26,847 nt of DNA, from positions 1 to 26,847 of the forward strand of contig CAYORM010000038.1 in the NCBI GenBank assembly GCA_964406375.1, given 5' to 3'. The notes beneath the pieces are model-generated. The model was not told the origin of the DNA. It did no database searches and saw nothing but the letters and a program-made list of their open reading frames with translations. The stretch comes from CAYORM01 sp964406375. Lineage in GTDB: Bacteria > Pseudomonadota > Alphaproteobacteria > DSM-16000 > Inquilinaceae. Within the stretch, counting starts at the first letter, position 1; each line of letters begins with the position of its first letter. Both the position numbers and the translations under genes were made by a program. Below are positions 16,042-23,559 of the stretch, in pieces.

Positions 16042-16069
16042 ATCGTAGCCGCGTGGGTGGTGCCGTCAA
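16042..16069 (-). promoter_or_regulatory. Sigma70-type promoter of the amide operon
   Basis: On the - strand TTGACG (16064-16069) and TACGAT (16042-16047) are separated by 16 bases, matching -35 TTGACA at five and -10 TATAAT at four positions. The start of transcription would be near 16035, exactly at the first leader hairpin. It lies in the 184-base gap between the GntR stop and amiC. Confidence 0.65.
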
Positions 16070-16088
16070 GTCCGCATGCGTCGGCCGG

Positions 16089-16796
16089 TCAGGGTGCCGA
16101 GGTGCGCTCGGCAGCGCGCTCGGGGGTTCGCTCCGGCGCCGGTGCCTCCTTCAGCGCCGCCATCAGGTCGCCGAAGCGCTCGCCCTGGATCAGCACATGG
16201 CTGCGCATCAGCGCATGCGCGGCCTCGGGGTCGCGGGCGACGATGGCCCCGACGATGCGCTCATGCTCCTCGAATGAACCGGCGATGCGGTTGCGGGCAT
16301 CGAGCTGCATCCGCCGATAGGGCTTGAGGCGACGGCCCAGCAACACGCATTGCTCGAGCAGGAAATCGGAGTAACTTGCCTGTTGGATCGCGCGGTGGAA
16401 GCGCTCATTGCCGTAATAATAGTCGTCCCGTGCATTCGCCTCCGCGGCAGCCCGGCAGGCCTCATGGCACTGGCGGATCTCGATCGCATCCGCCTCCTTG
16501 TGGCGCCGTGCCGCGAGGCGCGCGGCCAGCCCTTCGAGCTCGGCCATCACCTCGAACATTTCGAGCAGCTTGTCGAAGGAGAAGGCGGCCACCACCACGC
16601 CGCGGCGCGGCCGCCGTTCCAAGAGCCCTGCCGTCGCGAGCTGGGTCAGCGCATCACGGATCGGCGTCCGCGACACGCCGAAGCGCTCGGCGAGCGTCAT
16701 CTCGTCGAGATGCATGCCGGGGCGCAGCTTCCCCTGGATGATCTCCTGCTCGATCTCGTCCCTCAGGCGCTGCGCGGTGCTCAGTGTCGCGTCCAT
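16089..16796 (-). CDS. GntR family transcriptional regulator, FCD subfamily
   Basis: Regulator of 235 residues from the ATG at 16796 (MDATLSTAQRL). The N-terminal winged helix reads LRDEIEQEIIQGKLRPGMHLDE, FGVSRTPIRDAL as the recognition helix, and LLERRPRRGVVVAAF as the wing. The C-terminal FCD ligand domain shows MFEVMAELEGLAARLAA, the YYYGNERFHRAIQQAS region with its metal-ligand-type histidine, and EEHERIVGAIVARDPEAA. FCD regulators bind organic acids through a metal. In-frame starts exist at 16808 and a TTG at 16829, but these would place the operator-like palindrome inside the gene. It is divergent from the CoA-transferase/ABC/MatB operon and is its probable regulator. Malonate regulator MatR belongs to this subfamily. 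Confidence 0.88.
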   Translation of the reverse strand: MDATLSTAQRLRDEIEQEIIQGKLRPGMHLDEMTLAERFGVSRTPIRDALTQLATAGLLERRPRRGVVVAAFSFDKLLEMFEVMAELEGLAARLAARRHKEADAIEIRQCHEACRAAAEANARDDYYYGNERFHRAIQQASYSDFLLEQCVLLGRRLKPYRRMQLDARNRIAGSFEEHERIVGAIVARDPEAAHALMRSHVLIQGERFGDLMAALKEAPAPERTPERAAERTSAP

Positions 16797-16810
16797 TCTT
16801 GTATACATTC
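16797..16810. promoter_or_regulatory. Palindrome TCTTGTATACATTC, candidate GntR operator
   Basis: TGTATACA (16800-16807) is a perfect 8-bp palindrome directly upstream of the GntR ATG. From memory, the malonate regulator MatR of Rhizobium binds TCTTGTATACAAGA, which this site matches over its first eleven bases. On the - strand the palindrome also contains TATACA, which could serve as a -10 box, so binding here would repress the regulator's own gene. Confidence 0.5.
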
Positions 16811-16820
16811 TCCGTAAGAG

Positions 16821-16872
16821 TGGATGCAAATCGAATTGACCGCGGATGCAGGGCGCCCGTAGGCTGCATCCA
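16821..16872. repeat. Three GGATGCA repeats in the divergent control region
   Basis: GGATGCA lies at 16822-16828 and 16844-16850, exactly 22 bases apart (two helical turns), and inverted as TGCATCC at 16865-16871. The outer copies form an exact 8-bp inverted repeat TGGATGCA/TGCATCCA. A TTGACC at 16836-16841 could be a -35 box for the + strand operon, but the -10 (TAGGCT at 16860) is weak. The array may be a second operator. Confidence 0.5.
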
Positions 16873-16949
16873 GCTTAGAAGAACCCCTCGACGGACCGCA
16901 ATCGCGCGCAGCGGGGCGGGACGGGCGACGGCAAAGGAGGAGATGTCGG

Positions 16950-18143
16950 ATGGCGTTGCCGCTCAGTGGTCTGCGGGTCATCGACCTGACCCATGCGCGG
17001 GCCGGGCCCGCCTGCGTCAGACAGCTCGCGGATTGGGGTGCCGACGTCATCAAGGTGGAGAACCCCCTCGATCGCGGCGATGTGACCGGCACGCAGCGTG
17101 CGAGCTTCGACTTCCAGAACCTGCATCGCAACAAGCGCTCGATCGCGATCAATCTGAAGACCGAGGAGGGGCGGGAGGTCTTCTACGACCTCGTCCGCGG
17201 CGCCGACGTGGTCGCCGAGAACTTCCGGCCCGACGTCAAGAAGCGGCTCCAGGTCGACTACGACACGCTGAAGGCGATCAACCCGCGCATCGTCTATGCC
17301 AGCAATTCGGGCTACGGGCAGGACGGCCCCTATGTAAAGCGCACCGGGGTCGACCAGATCATCCAGGGGATGAGCGGCCTGATGTCCGTCACCGGCCATC
17401 CGGGCGGCGGGCCGGTCCGTGTCGGTGTCGCCATCGCTGACATGTCGGCCGGCGTGCTGCTGGCCAATGGCGTCCTGACCGCACTGCTGGAGCGCGAGCG
17501 CACCGGTGTCGGGCGCTGGGTGCAGATCTCGCTGCTCGAGGCGATGATCTTCATGATGGATTTCCAGATCGCGCGCTGGCTGATCGGCGGCGAGGTGGCG
17601 GGCCAGGACGGCAACAACCACCCGACCATCGGTGCGACCGGCGTCTATCCGACCAAGGATGGCCCGATCACCATCGCCGCCGAGAATGACACCAAATTCT
17701 CGGCCCTGTGCCGGGTGCTCGGCATGGAGGAGCTGATCGAGGATCCGCGCTTCGTGAGCTTTGAGGCGCGGGCCGCCAACAAGCGAGCGCTCGATGTCGA
17801 GATCGAGGCACGCACCGCGGCGTTCGGCGCGCAGGAGCTGATCGAGGCGCTCAATGCCGTCTCGGTGAATTCGGGCCCGATCTACCGCATCGACGAGGTC
17901 TTCCGCGATCCGCAGGTCCAGCATCTCGGCATCGCCCAGCCCGTGCCCGACGGCAAGGGCGGCGAGATCCGGGTGGTCGGGCAGGCGTTCCGCTTTTCCG
18001 ATCTGCGTCCCGAGATGCGTGCGCCGAGCCCCGCCTATGGCGCGCATACCGAGGAGATCCTGCAAGAGCTCGGCTATTCGGCCGAGCGGATCGAGGCGCT
18101 GATCGCGCAGGAGATCGTCGGCACGGCGCCGCCGCGTCGATGA
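16950..18143 (+). CDS. Class III (CaiB/BaiF family) CoA-transferase
   Basis: CoA-transferase of 397 residues, the normal family length. Such enzymes move CoA between carboxylic acids through an aspartyl-CoA thioester. N-terminal landmarks are LSGLRVIDLTHARAGPACVRQLADWGADVIKVENP, read here in pieces as LSGLRVIDLTHARAGP and LADWGADVIKVENP. The likely catalytic aspartate is Asp164 in VAIADMSAGVLLANG. Further on are LKAINPRIVYASNSGYGQDGP (before it) and GVGRWVQISLLEAM (after it), both standard. AGGAGG lies nine bases before the ATG. First gene of the + strand operon that includes an ABC importer and a MatB-like ligase, so it probably activates or exchanges CoA on the imported acid. The acid is not identifiable. 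Confidence 0.9.
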   Translation: MALPLSGLRVIDLTHARAGPACVRQLADWGADVIKVENPLDRGDVTGTQRASFDFQNLHRNKRSIAINLKTEEGREVFYDLVRGADVVAENFRPDVKKRLQVDYDTLKAINPRIVYASNSGYGQDGPYVKRTGVDQIIQGMSGLMSVTGHPGGGPVRVGVAIADMSAGVLLANGVLTALLERERTGVGRWVQISLLEAMIFMMDFQIARWLIGGEVAGQDGNNHPTIGATGVYPTKDGPITIAAENDTKFSALCRVLGMEELIEDPRFVSFEARAANKRALDVEIEARTAAFGAQELIEALNAVSVNSGPIYRIDEVFRDPQVQHLGIAQPVPDGKGGEIRVVGQAFRFSDLRPEMRAPSPAYGAHTEEILQELGYSAERIEALIAQEIVGTAPPRR

Positions 18144-18237
18144 GGAGCCGGGCCGTCCTGCGGCATGCCAGCAGGGCCGGCGGCATCGGCCGGACCGCGC
18201 CCGCATGGCGGGCGAACGAGAAGAATGGGAGGACCCC

Positions 18238-19242
18238 GTGAAGACCTGCACCACCATTTCCCTGTCCGCACTCGCGGCCGCCATCCTGGCCGCCGCCCCC
18301 GTCTCGGCCGGCGAGCTGACGATCTATACCCCGTGGGTCGAGGAAAACATGGGCCTGCTCCAGGAGGAGCTGGACCGGCAGGGTCTCGACATCCAGATCA
18401 CCTTCTACCGCTCGGCCAGCGTCGAGTTGAACATGCTGTTCACCACCGAACAGGCGGCCGGCATCCAGAAGGTCGATTACATCATGATCGACCCCGACTA
18501 TCTCGAGATCTACAAGGAGCGGGGCTATCTGCACCACTATACCCCCGAGGGCCTCGACCAGTTCGCCGAAGCGGCGGTCGATCCTGAAGGGTATTGGTTC
18601 TCGCTCGAATACAGCCCGATGTTCCTCGTCTACAACACGAACCTCCTCAAGGGTGACGAGGTGCCGACGAGCTGGCGGGATCTCGCCGATCCGCGGCTGA
18701 AGAACCTGATCGGCATGGCCGATCCGCGGACTTCGACGGCGATCCAGTTTCCGCTTACCTACTGGACGGCGGTGCTGGGCGAGGAGATCGGCGAGCCGGA
18801 GTTCGGCTGGCCCTTCATCGAGGAGATGGCCCAGAACAATCCGCAGCTCTCCACCGGCCATACGCAGCTCACCGACATGGTGATGACCGGCGAGATCGCG
18901 GTCGCGCCGATCATGCTCGCGCCGGTGCTCGAGCCGATGCGCCGTGGCGAACCGCTCGGCATCGCCCTGCCCGAAGAGGGGGCACCGATGCAGATCGTCG
19001 CCGGCGCGATCGTCGAGAATGCGGCGAACCGCGAGGATGCCATCAAGCTGCACGAGTTCTTCGCCTCGCAGGAAGGCCAGCAGTTCATCCACAGCCTGGG
19101 CATGCCGGTCGGTCATCTCGGTGTGGAGCAGACGCTGCCCGACGGTACCGACCTGCGTGACGTGAAAGGCGTGCGGCTCGAGATCACCCAGGAGCAGCGC
19201 GAGGAGAACACCGAGCGCTTCGTCGAGATCATGGGCCTCTGA
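18238..19242 (+). CDS. AfuA/FbpA-type ABC transporter substrate-binding protein
   Basis: Periplasmic binding protein of 334 residues starting at GTG 18238 (MKTCTTISLSALAAAILAAAP), with a signal peptide cleaved after about residue 24 (PVSA, then GELTIYTPW). GGGAGG lies about five bases before the GTG; the ATG at 18205 would add unrelated polar residues in front of the signal. The fold is extracellular solute-binding family 1: GELTIYTPW, EYSPMFLVYNTNLLKGDEVPTSW, DLADPRLKNLIGMADPR, and DAIKLHEFFASQEGQ. This is the Fe3+/AfuA-like branch, but many such proteins carry organic acids, phosphonates or thiamin instead. With CoA-activating enzymes in the same operon I favour an organic acid; the typical paired iron-binding tyrosines are not clear. 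Confidence 0.87.
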   Translation: MKTCTTISLSALAAAILAAAPVSAGELTIYTPWVEENMGLLQEELDRQGLDIQITFYRSASVELNMLFTTEQAAGIQKVDYIMIDPDYLEIYKERGYLHHYTPEGLDQFAEAAVDPEGYWFSLEYSPMFLVYNTNLLKGDEVPTSWRDLADPRLKNLIGMADPRTSTAIQFPLTYWTAVLGEEIGEPEFGWPFIEEMAQNNPQLSTGHTQLTDMVMTGEIAVAPIMLAPVLEPMRRGEPLGIALPEEGAPMQIVAGAIVENAANREDAIKLHEFFASQEGQQFIHSLGMPVGHLGVEQTLPDGTDLRDVKGVRLEITQEQREENTERFVEIMGL

Positions 19243-19261
19243 GGCCGGACGCAACCGGGGT

Positions 19262-19281
19262 CCCGGACCGTTGTGTCCGGG
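19262..19281 (+). other. Hairpin between binding-protein and permease genes
   Basis: CCCGGAC (19262-19268) and GTCCGGG (19275-19281) form a perfect 7-bp stem with loop CGTTGT, 19 bases after the binding-protein stop and 44 before the permease. No T-run follows. As in the amide operon, the position suits mRNA stabilisation or partial termination favouring the binding protein. Confidence 0.6.
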
Positions 19282-19325
19282 GCCGCCCGCGCCCTTTCGG
19301 AGGCGGATCCCGCAGTGAGCCTGGG

Positions 19326-21083
19326 ATGTCAGTGACAGCCGACCACACCGCAGTCAGCCGCGGCGCCGGTCCGATCGGGCGGCTGCTGCGCAATTTCGAG
19401 CCGATCCAGCTCGTCTGGCTGCTGGTGACGATCGCCGTGGTCGGCATGATCGTCCTGCCGACCTTCTACCTCCTCTACGCCGCCTTTGCGTCCGAAGAGG
19501 GGTTCACGGTCGCGACCTTCGTGAAGACGCTGACCAGCACCCGTACCGTCTCGGCGCTGATGCACACGATCGTCTATGTGATCGGCGTCACGGTCATCGG
19601 CGTGCTCGTCGGCGTGCCGATGGCCTTCCTGGTCGAGCGCACCAATATGAGCCAGCGCACCAAGCAGGTGGTGCGGCTGACGATCATCGCCTCGGTGATC
19701 ACGCCCGGCTTCTTGTCGGCGATGTCCTACGTCAACCTGCTCGGCCCCAATGCCGGTCTCATCAATCTCGGGCTGCGGGCGCTGCTCGGCCTCGACATCG
19801 ACCGGGGGCCGATCAATGTGCTCAGCCTGCCGGGCGTGCTGCTGCTCGGGGCGCATTCGGGCATCGCCTACATCTATCTGATCGCCGCCGCCTCCTTCTC
19901 GAAGATGAACCCGGATTTCGAGGAGGCTGCCGCCATCACCGGTGCCGGGCGGCTGCGCATCATCCGCACCGTCACGCTGCCGCTCGTCCGCAACGCGATC
20001 TATGCCGGGGCGCTGGTCACCATGCTGACCGCGCTGGCCGATTACGGCACGCCGCACATGGTCGGCTACACCGTGCTGACGCTGCGTATCCGCGAGTACA
20101 TGGTGCAGGGCGATTTCCCGGCGGCGGCGTCGGTGTCGCTGCTGCTGATCTTCATGTCGATGCTGGTGCTCGCCGTCTATCGCCTCGCCACCCGGCGTGG
20201 CGATTTCTCGACCGTCACCGGCAAGAGCTTCCAGCCCAAGACCTTCGAGATCGGTGCTTGGCGCCATCTTCTCGGCGCGCTGCTGTGGATCTTCGCGGTG
20301 CTGGCGGTGGCACTGCCGGTCGCGGGGCTGTTCGCTGCCTCGCTGCTCGATCGGCTGGGCGACGGGCTCGCCTGGGACAATTTCACCCTGCGCAACTACC
20401 GCGACATGCTGTCCAGCGGCAGTCTCGCGATGACCGCCTTCTGGAACAGCATCCGCCTCGCGACGGGCGCTGCGGTGATCACCTCGATCATGGCGATCGT
20501 CATCGGCTACATCACCGTGCGCTTCCGTTCGACCGGCTCGACCCTGCTCGACTACGTTTCGGTCGTGCCGCTCGGCCTCGCCGGCACCGCGCTCGGCGTC
20601 GCCATCATCATCACCGTCCTCAACCCGCCCTTCCGCAGCCTGCAGCTCTACGGGACGCTGTGGGTGCTGCTGTTCGCCTATGTCGTGCGCAACTTCCCGC
20701 TGGCCCTCCGGCCGGTGCAGACGACCATGTCGCAGATCTCCGCCGAGCTCGAGGAGGCGGCTCGGATGTCCGGCGCCGGCTGGCTCAGGACGACGCTGAC
20801 CGTCACCCTGCCGCTCATCCGGCCGGGCGTCGCGGCGGGCTTCGTCCTCGTCTTCCTCGGGTCGCTCACCGAGATCAGCTCCTCGATCGTGCTGCGGCAC
20901 ATCGGCACCCACACGATCTCGACGGCGATCATCGACATCTGGGACGGCCGCGGCGGCTATCAGGGCGCGAGTGCGGTCGCGATCCTCCTTTTCGTGCTCA
21001 TGGTCGTCGTCGTCGGAGCCGTCCAGCTCGCCACCGGCGGGCGGATGTATGGCGTGCGCACGGCCGGTGGAGACAGGCCATGA
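19326..21083 (+). CDS. Fused double ABC permease (FbpB/AfuB-like)
   Basis: Inner-membrane permease of 585 residues containing two permease domains in one chain. Each domain has its own ATPase-contact loop: EEAAAITGAGRLRIIRTVTLPL near residue 198 and EEAARMSGAGWLRTTLTVTLPL near residue 475. The first helix is WLLVTIAVVGMIVLPTFYLLY near residue 35, and a central break around residue 300 (KSFQPKTFEIGAW) separates the halves. Such double-length permeases serve the iron(III)/AfuABC-type importers. The ATG at 19326 has no strong ribosome site; GTG at 19332 is an alternative. The 3' end overlaps the ATPase start (ATGA), so the channel and motor are coupled. Confidence 0.9.
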   Translation: MSVTADHTAVSRGAGPIGRLLRNFEPIQLVWLLVTIAVVGMIVLPTFYLLYAAFASEEGFTVATFVKTLTSTRTVSALMHTIVYVIGVTVIGVLVGVPMAFLVERTNMSQRTKQVVRLTIIASVITPGFLSAMSYVNLLGPNAGLINLGLRALLGLDIDRGPINVLSLPGVLLLGAHSGIAYIYLIAAASFSKMNPDFEEAAAITGAGRLRIIRTVTLPLVRNAIYAGALVTMLTALADYGTPHMVGYTVLTLRIREYMVQGDFPAAASVSLLLIFMSMLVLAVYRLATRRGDFSTVTGKSFQPKTFEIGAWRHLLGALLWIFAVLAVALPVAGLFAASLLDRLGDGLAWDNFTLRNYRDMLSSGSLAMTAFWNSIRLATGAAVITSIMAIVIGYITVRFRSTGSTLLDYVSVVPLGLAGTALGVAIIITVLNPPFRSLQLYGTLWVLLFAYVVRNFPLALRPVQTTMSQISAELEEAARMSGAGWLRTTLTVTLPLIRPGVAAGFVLVFLGSLTEISSSIVLRHIGTHTISTAIIDIWDGRGGYQGASAVAILLFVLMVVVVGAVQLATGGRMYGVRTAGGDRP

Positions 21084-22165
21084 CCTCCGGCGCCATCCAG
21101 ATCCGCGGTCTCGTCAAGCGCTACGGTCCCTTCGTCGCCGTCGGCGGCATCGATCTCGACGTGGCGCCGGGCAGCCTCGTATCGCTGCTCGGCCCGAGCG
21201 GCTGCGGGAAGACCACGACGCTGCGGATGATCGCCGGCTTCATTGGCCCCGATGCCGGAACGATCGCGGTCGACGGGCGGGTGCTGACCGACGCGACCTC
21301 CTCTCTTCCGCCCGAGCGGCGCGACATGGGGATGGTGTTCCAGAGCTATGCCGTCTGGCCGCACATGACGGTGTTCGAGAACATCGCCTATGGCCTGCGG
21401 ACGCGCCGGGTCGATAAGGCGGAGATCCGCCGCCGCGTCGACGCCATTGTCGATCTTGTCGGATTGCGCGGTCACGAGACCAAGTATCCCAGCGCCCTCA
21501 GCGGCGGCCAGCAGCAGCGGGTCGCGCTGGCCCGCGCGGTCGTCACCGAGCCGCGCATCCTGCTGCTCGACGAGCCGCTCAGCAATCTCGACACCAAGCT
21601 GCGCGAGACGATGCGCTACGAGCTGCGCCGCATTCAGCAAAATCTCGGCATTACCACCGTCTTCGTCACCCATTCGCAGGAGGAAGCGCTGGTCATGTCG
21701 GACCAGATCGCCGTCATGCGCGAGGGGTCGATCATCGAACAGGGCACGCCGCAGGCCCTCTACGCGCGGCCGGCGACGCGCTTCGTCGCCGATTTCATCG
21801 GCGTCGCGAACTTCCTCGGCGGCACCGTCGCCGGCATCGATGGTGAGCGCGTCCGCATCGACGGACCGCAGGGACCGCTCGAAGGTGTCTGGGGCGGTGG
21901 CGACCGGGAGCGGGCGCAGCTTCTGCTGCGCCCCGAACACATCGAGCTGCATCCGGGCGACGCGGCGGAGATCACCGGGGTCAACACGCTGCGGGCCCGC
22001 GTCGTCGAGGCCGCCTTCAATGGCAGCATCGTCGATTACGTGCTCGACTGGGACGGACAAGAGCGGCTGCGGGCCCAGGCCTTCGCGCCGCAGCGCTTCA
22101 GCCCGGGCGACGCCGTCCGACTGCGCTTTGCCGCCGAGAACGCCCGCACCGTCACCGACGCCTGA
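21080..22165 (+). CDS. AfuC/FbpC-like ABC transporter ATP-binding protein
   Basis: ATPase of 361 residues starting at an ATG that overlaps the permease stop (ATGA). Motifs: Walker A GPSGCGKTT at residues 38-46, Q-loop in MVFQSYAVWPHMT, signature LSGGQQQRVALARAV, Walker B ILLLDEPLSNLD, and switch histidine in FVTHSQEEAL. The C-terminal 110 residues after FVADFIGVANFLGG are a TOBE-type regulatory domain (LLLRPEHIELHPGD). It powers the fused permease. SYAVWPHMTVFENIAYGL is the common form in Fe3+/organic ion importers. Confidence 0.92.
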   Translation: MTSGAIQIRGLVKRYGPFVAVGGIDLDVAPGSLVSLLGPSGCGKTTTLRMIAGFIGPDAGTIAVDGRVLTDATSSLPPERRDMGMVFQSYAVWPHMTVFENIAYGLRTRRVDKAEIRRRVDAIVDLVGLRGHETKYPSALSGGQQQRVALARAVVTEPRILLLDEPLSNLDTKLRETMRYELRRIQQNLGITTVFVTHSQEEALVMSDQIAVMREGSIIEQGTPQALYARPATRFVADFIGVANFLGGTVAGIDGERVRIDGPQGPLEGVWGGGDRERAQLLLRPEHIELHPGDAAEITGVNTLRARVVEAAFNGSIVDYVLDWDGQERLRAQAFAPQRFSPGDAVRLRFAAENARTVTDA

Positions 22166-22172
22166 TGCCGGG

Positions 22173-22190
22173 GCGGCCGGTCCCGCCCGC
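22173..22190 (+). other. Small GC hairpin after the ATPase gene
   Basis: GGGCGG (22173-22178) and CCGCCC (22185-22190) pair perfectly around CCGGTC, eight bases after the ATPase stop and 39 before the thioesterase. No T-run follows. It may separate the transport genes from the enzyme genes at mRNA level, but in GC-rich DNA it could be chance. Confidence 0.4.
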
Positions 22191-22229
22191 CCTGCCACCG
22201 AAAACACGCTTCCTGGAGGACCTCAGCAC

Positions 22230-22655
22230 ATGGCCAATCTCAGCACCGGGATCACCCATACCGCGACCTATGCCGTGGACCGGCGCCTGACCGTGCCCGA
22301 GCTGTTCCCGGAGGATCCGAACACCAGCCGGATGCCTGAGGTGCTGGCGACCGGCTTTCTCGTCGCGCTGATGGAACGGGCCTGTGTCGAGGCGATGGCA
22401 CCGCATCTCGCCGAGGGCGAGGCGAGCCTGGGCATCGGCGTCGAGCTCAAGCATCTTGCCCCCACGCTTCCCGGCATGACCGTGACGATCGAGGTGCGCT
22501 GCACCGCCGTCGACGGACGCCGCAGCAGCTGGGAGATCGAGGCGCGCGACGAGCTGGCGACGATCGGCCAGGCCCGGCACGAGCGCGCCGTGGTCGATGT
22601 CGCGCGGTTCACGGGCCGTCTCGAGGAGATGCGCGGCAAGCTGGGGCGCGGCTGA
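22230..22655 (+). CDS. FlK-like hot-dog thioesterase (fluoroacetyl-CoA thioesterase family)
   Basis: Small hot-dog-fold protein of 141 residues that resembles Streptomyces FlK along most of its length. From remembered FlK sequence, the catalytic set Thr42-Glu50-His76 and Arg120 is matched by Thr41 (LATGF), Glu49 (LMERAC), His75 (LKHLAPTLPG) and Arg119 (RHERAV), offset by one. Phe36, the gate residue linked to fluorine selectivity in FlK, is Met35 here. It probably hydrolyses a short acyl-CoA. GGAGG lies about nine bases before the ATG. In the operon it sits between the ABC transporter and a crotonase/MatB pair, where it could release CoA from a dead-end or toxic thioester. The frame extends far upstream inside the ATPase gene; that part is a shadow. 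Confidence 0.85.
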   Translation: MANLSTGITHTATYAVDRRLTVPELFPEDPNTSRMPEVLATGFLVALMERACVEAMAPHLAEGEASLGIGVELKHLAPTLPGMTVTIEVRCTAVDGRRSSWEIEARDELATIGQARHERAVVDVARFTGRLEEMRGKLGRG

Positions 22656-22685
22656 GGCCGGCGATGGGGAAGGGGAGTGCCGTCC

Positions 22686-23474
22686 ATGAGTGAAGGCCGG
22701 ATCAGCACCCGCCGCGAGGGCGCGCTGCAATGGGTCATCATCGACAACCCCGCGCGGCTCAACGCGATCTCGAACGCGATGAACGAGCAGCTCTACGATC
22801 GCCTGATGGAGATCGAGCGCGACCCCGAGATCCGGGTCGTGCTGGTCACCGGCGCCGGCGAGAAGGCGTTCATGTCCGGCGGCGACCTGTCGGAGTATGA
22901 GAAGCACCGCTCGACCGCAGAGAGGATGCGCCGTTCGGTCGAGATCGGCGAGCGAACCGCCCGGGCGCTGCGCCATCTCGGCAAGCCGACCGTCGCGGTG
23001 ATCCGCGGCTGGTGCGTCGGCGGCGGCATGAACCTCGCGCTGAACTGCGATCTGCGCATCTGTGCCGATGATGCGCGCTTCTTCCACCCGGCGCTGCGGC
23101 ACGGGCAGGGGGTCGCCTATGATGCGACGGCCCAGCTCGTCAGCATCGTCGGGCCGGCAGCGGCACGCGAGATCATGTTCACCGCCCGTCGCTACGATGC
23201 CCAGGAGGCGCTGCGGATCGGCCTCGTCAACCAGGTTGTCCCGGTCGCCGAGCTCGAGAGCTACGCCCGCGCCTATGCCGAGGAGATCGCGGGCAACGCG
23301 CCGCTGTCGATCCTGTCCTGCAAGCGGACGATCGAACAGGCGCTGGCCGATCCAGACCAGCGCGACCTCGCGCTCGTCGACAGGCTCTTCGACGATTGTG
23401 TCAACAGCGCCGATTATCAGGAGGGCGCGCGCGCCTTCACCGAGCGGCGGAAGCCCCGTTACATCGGCGCCTGA
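22686..23474 (+). CDS. Crotonase (enoyl-CoA hydratase/isomerase) family protein lacking hydratase glutamates
   Basis: Protein of 262 residues, family length. The oxyanion-hole regions are present: AFMSGGDLSEY near residue 65 and GWCVGGGMNLALNCDLRICAD near residue 110. At the two positions where true hydratases have catalytic glutamates (crotonase Glu144 and Glu164) this protein has Asn (GMNLAL) and Ala (HPALRHG). Typical hydration of enoyl-CoA is therefore unlikely. Other family members without these glutamates are decarboxylases (including methylmalonyl-CoA decarboxylase), isomerases and hydrolases. It sits 85 bases before a malonyl-CoA-synthetase-like gene, making a decarboxylase role worth considering, but this is inference. 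GGGGAG lies upstream of the ATG at 22686; a GTG nine bases upstream is an alternative. Confidence 0.87.
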   Translation: MSEGRISTRREGALQWVIIDNPARLNAISNAMNEQLYDRLMEIERDPEIRVVLVTGAGEKAFMSGGDLSEYEKHRSTAERMRRSVEIGERTARALRHLGKPTVAVIRGWCVGGGMNLALNCDLRICADDARFFHPALRHGQGVAYDATAQLVSIVGPAAAREIMFTARRYDAQEALRIGLVNQVVPVAELESYARAYAEEIAGNAPLSILSCKRTIEQALADPDQRDLALVDRLFDDCVNSADYQEGARAFTERRKPRYIGA

Positions 23475-23559
23475 GGCCGGGGCGCCCCGCATCCAACCCC
23501 CGCGACCGGCGCTGCCGCGACCGACGCGACACACCCGACCGGCGGAAGGTACCGCGATC

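Noticed and set aside
18157..18175. CCTGC/GCAGG hairpin between the CoA-transferase and binding-protein genes
   Set aside because: Only five pairs with a nine-base loop and no T-run; not distinguishable from chance in this GC-rich sequence.
19329..20912. Long - strand frame (527 codons) antisense to the fused permease
   Set aside because: Composition is charged low complexity and the + strand has two clear permease domains; it is a shadow.
18238..22165. Reading the AfuABC-type transporter as a true iron importer
   Set aside because: Not excluded, but no Fur-box-like AT-rich palindrome or iron gene is seen and all partners are CoA enzymes; the family is known to carry other ligands, so no iron function is assigned.
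23478..23489. 12-bp palindrome CGGGGCGCCCCG after the crotonase gene
   Set aside because: No T-run and no loop-sized centre for a good hairpin; a G/C palindrome of this size is expected by chance here.
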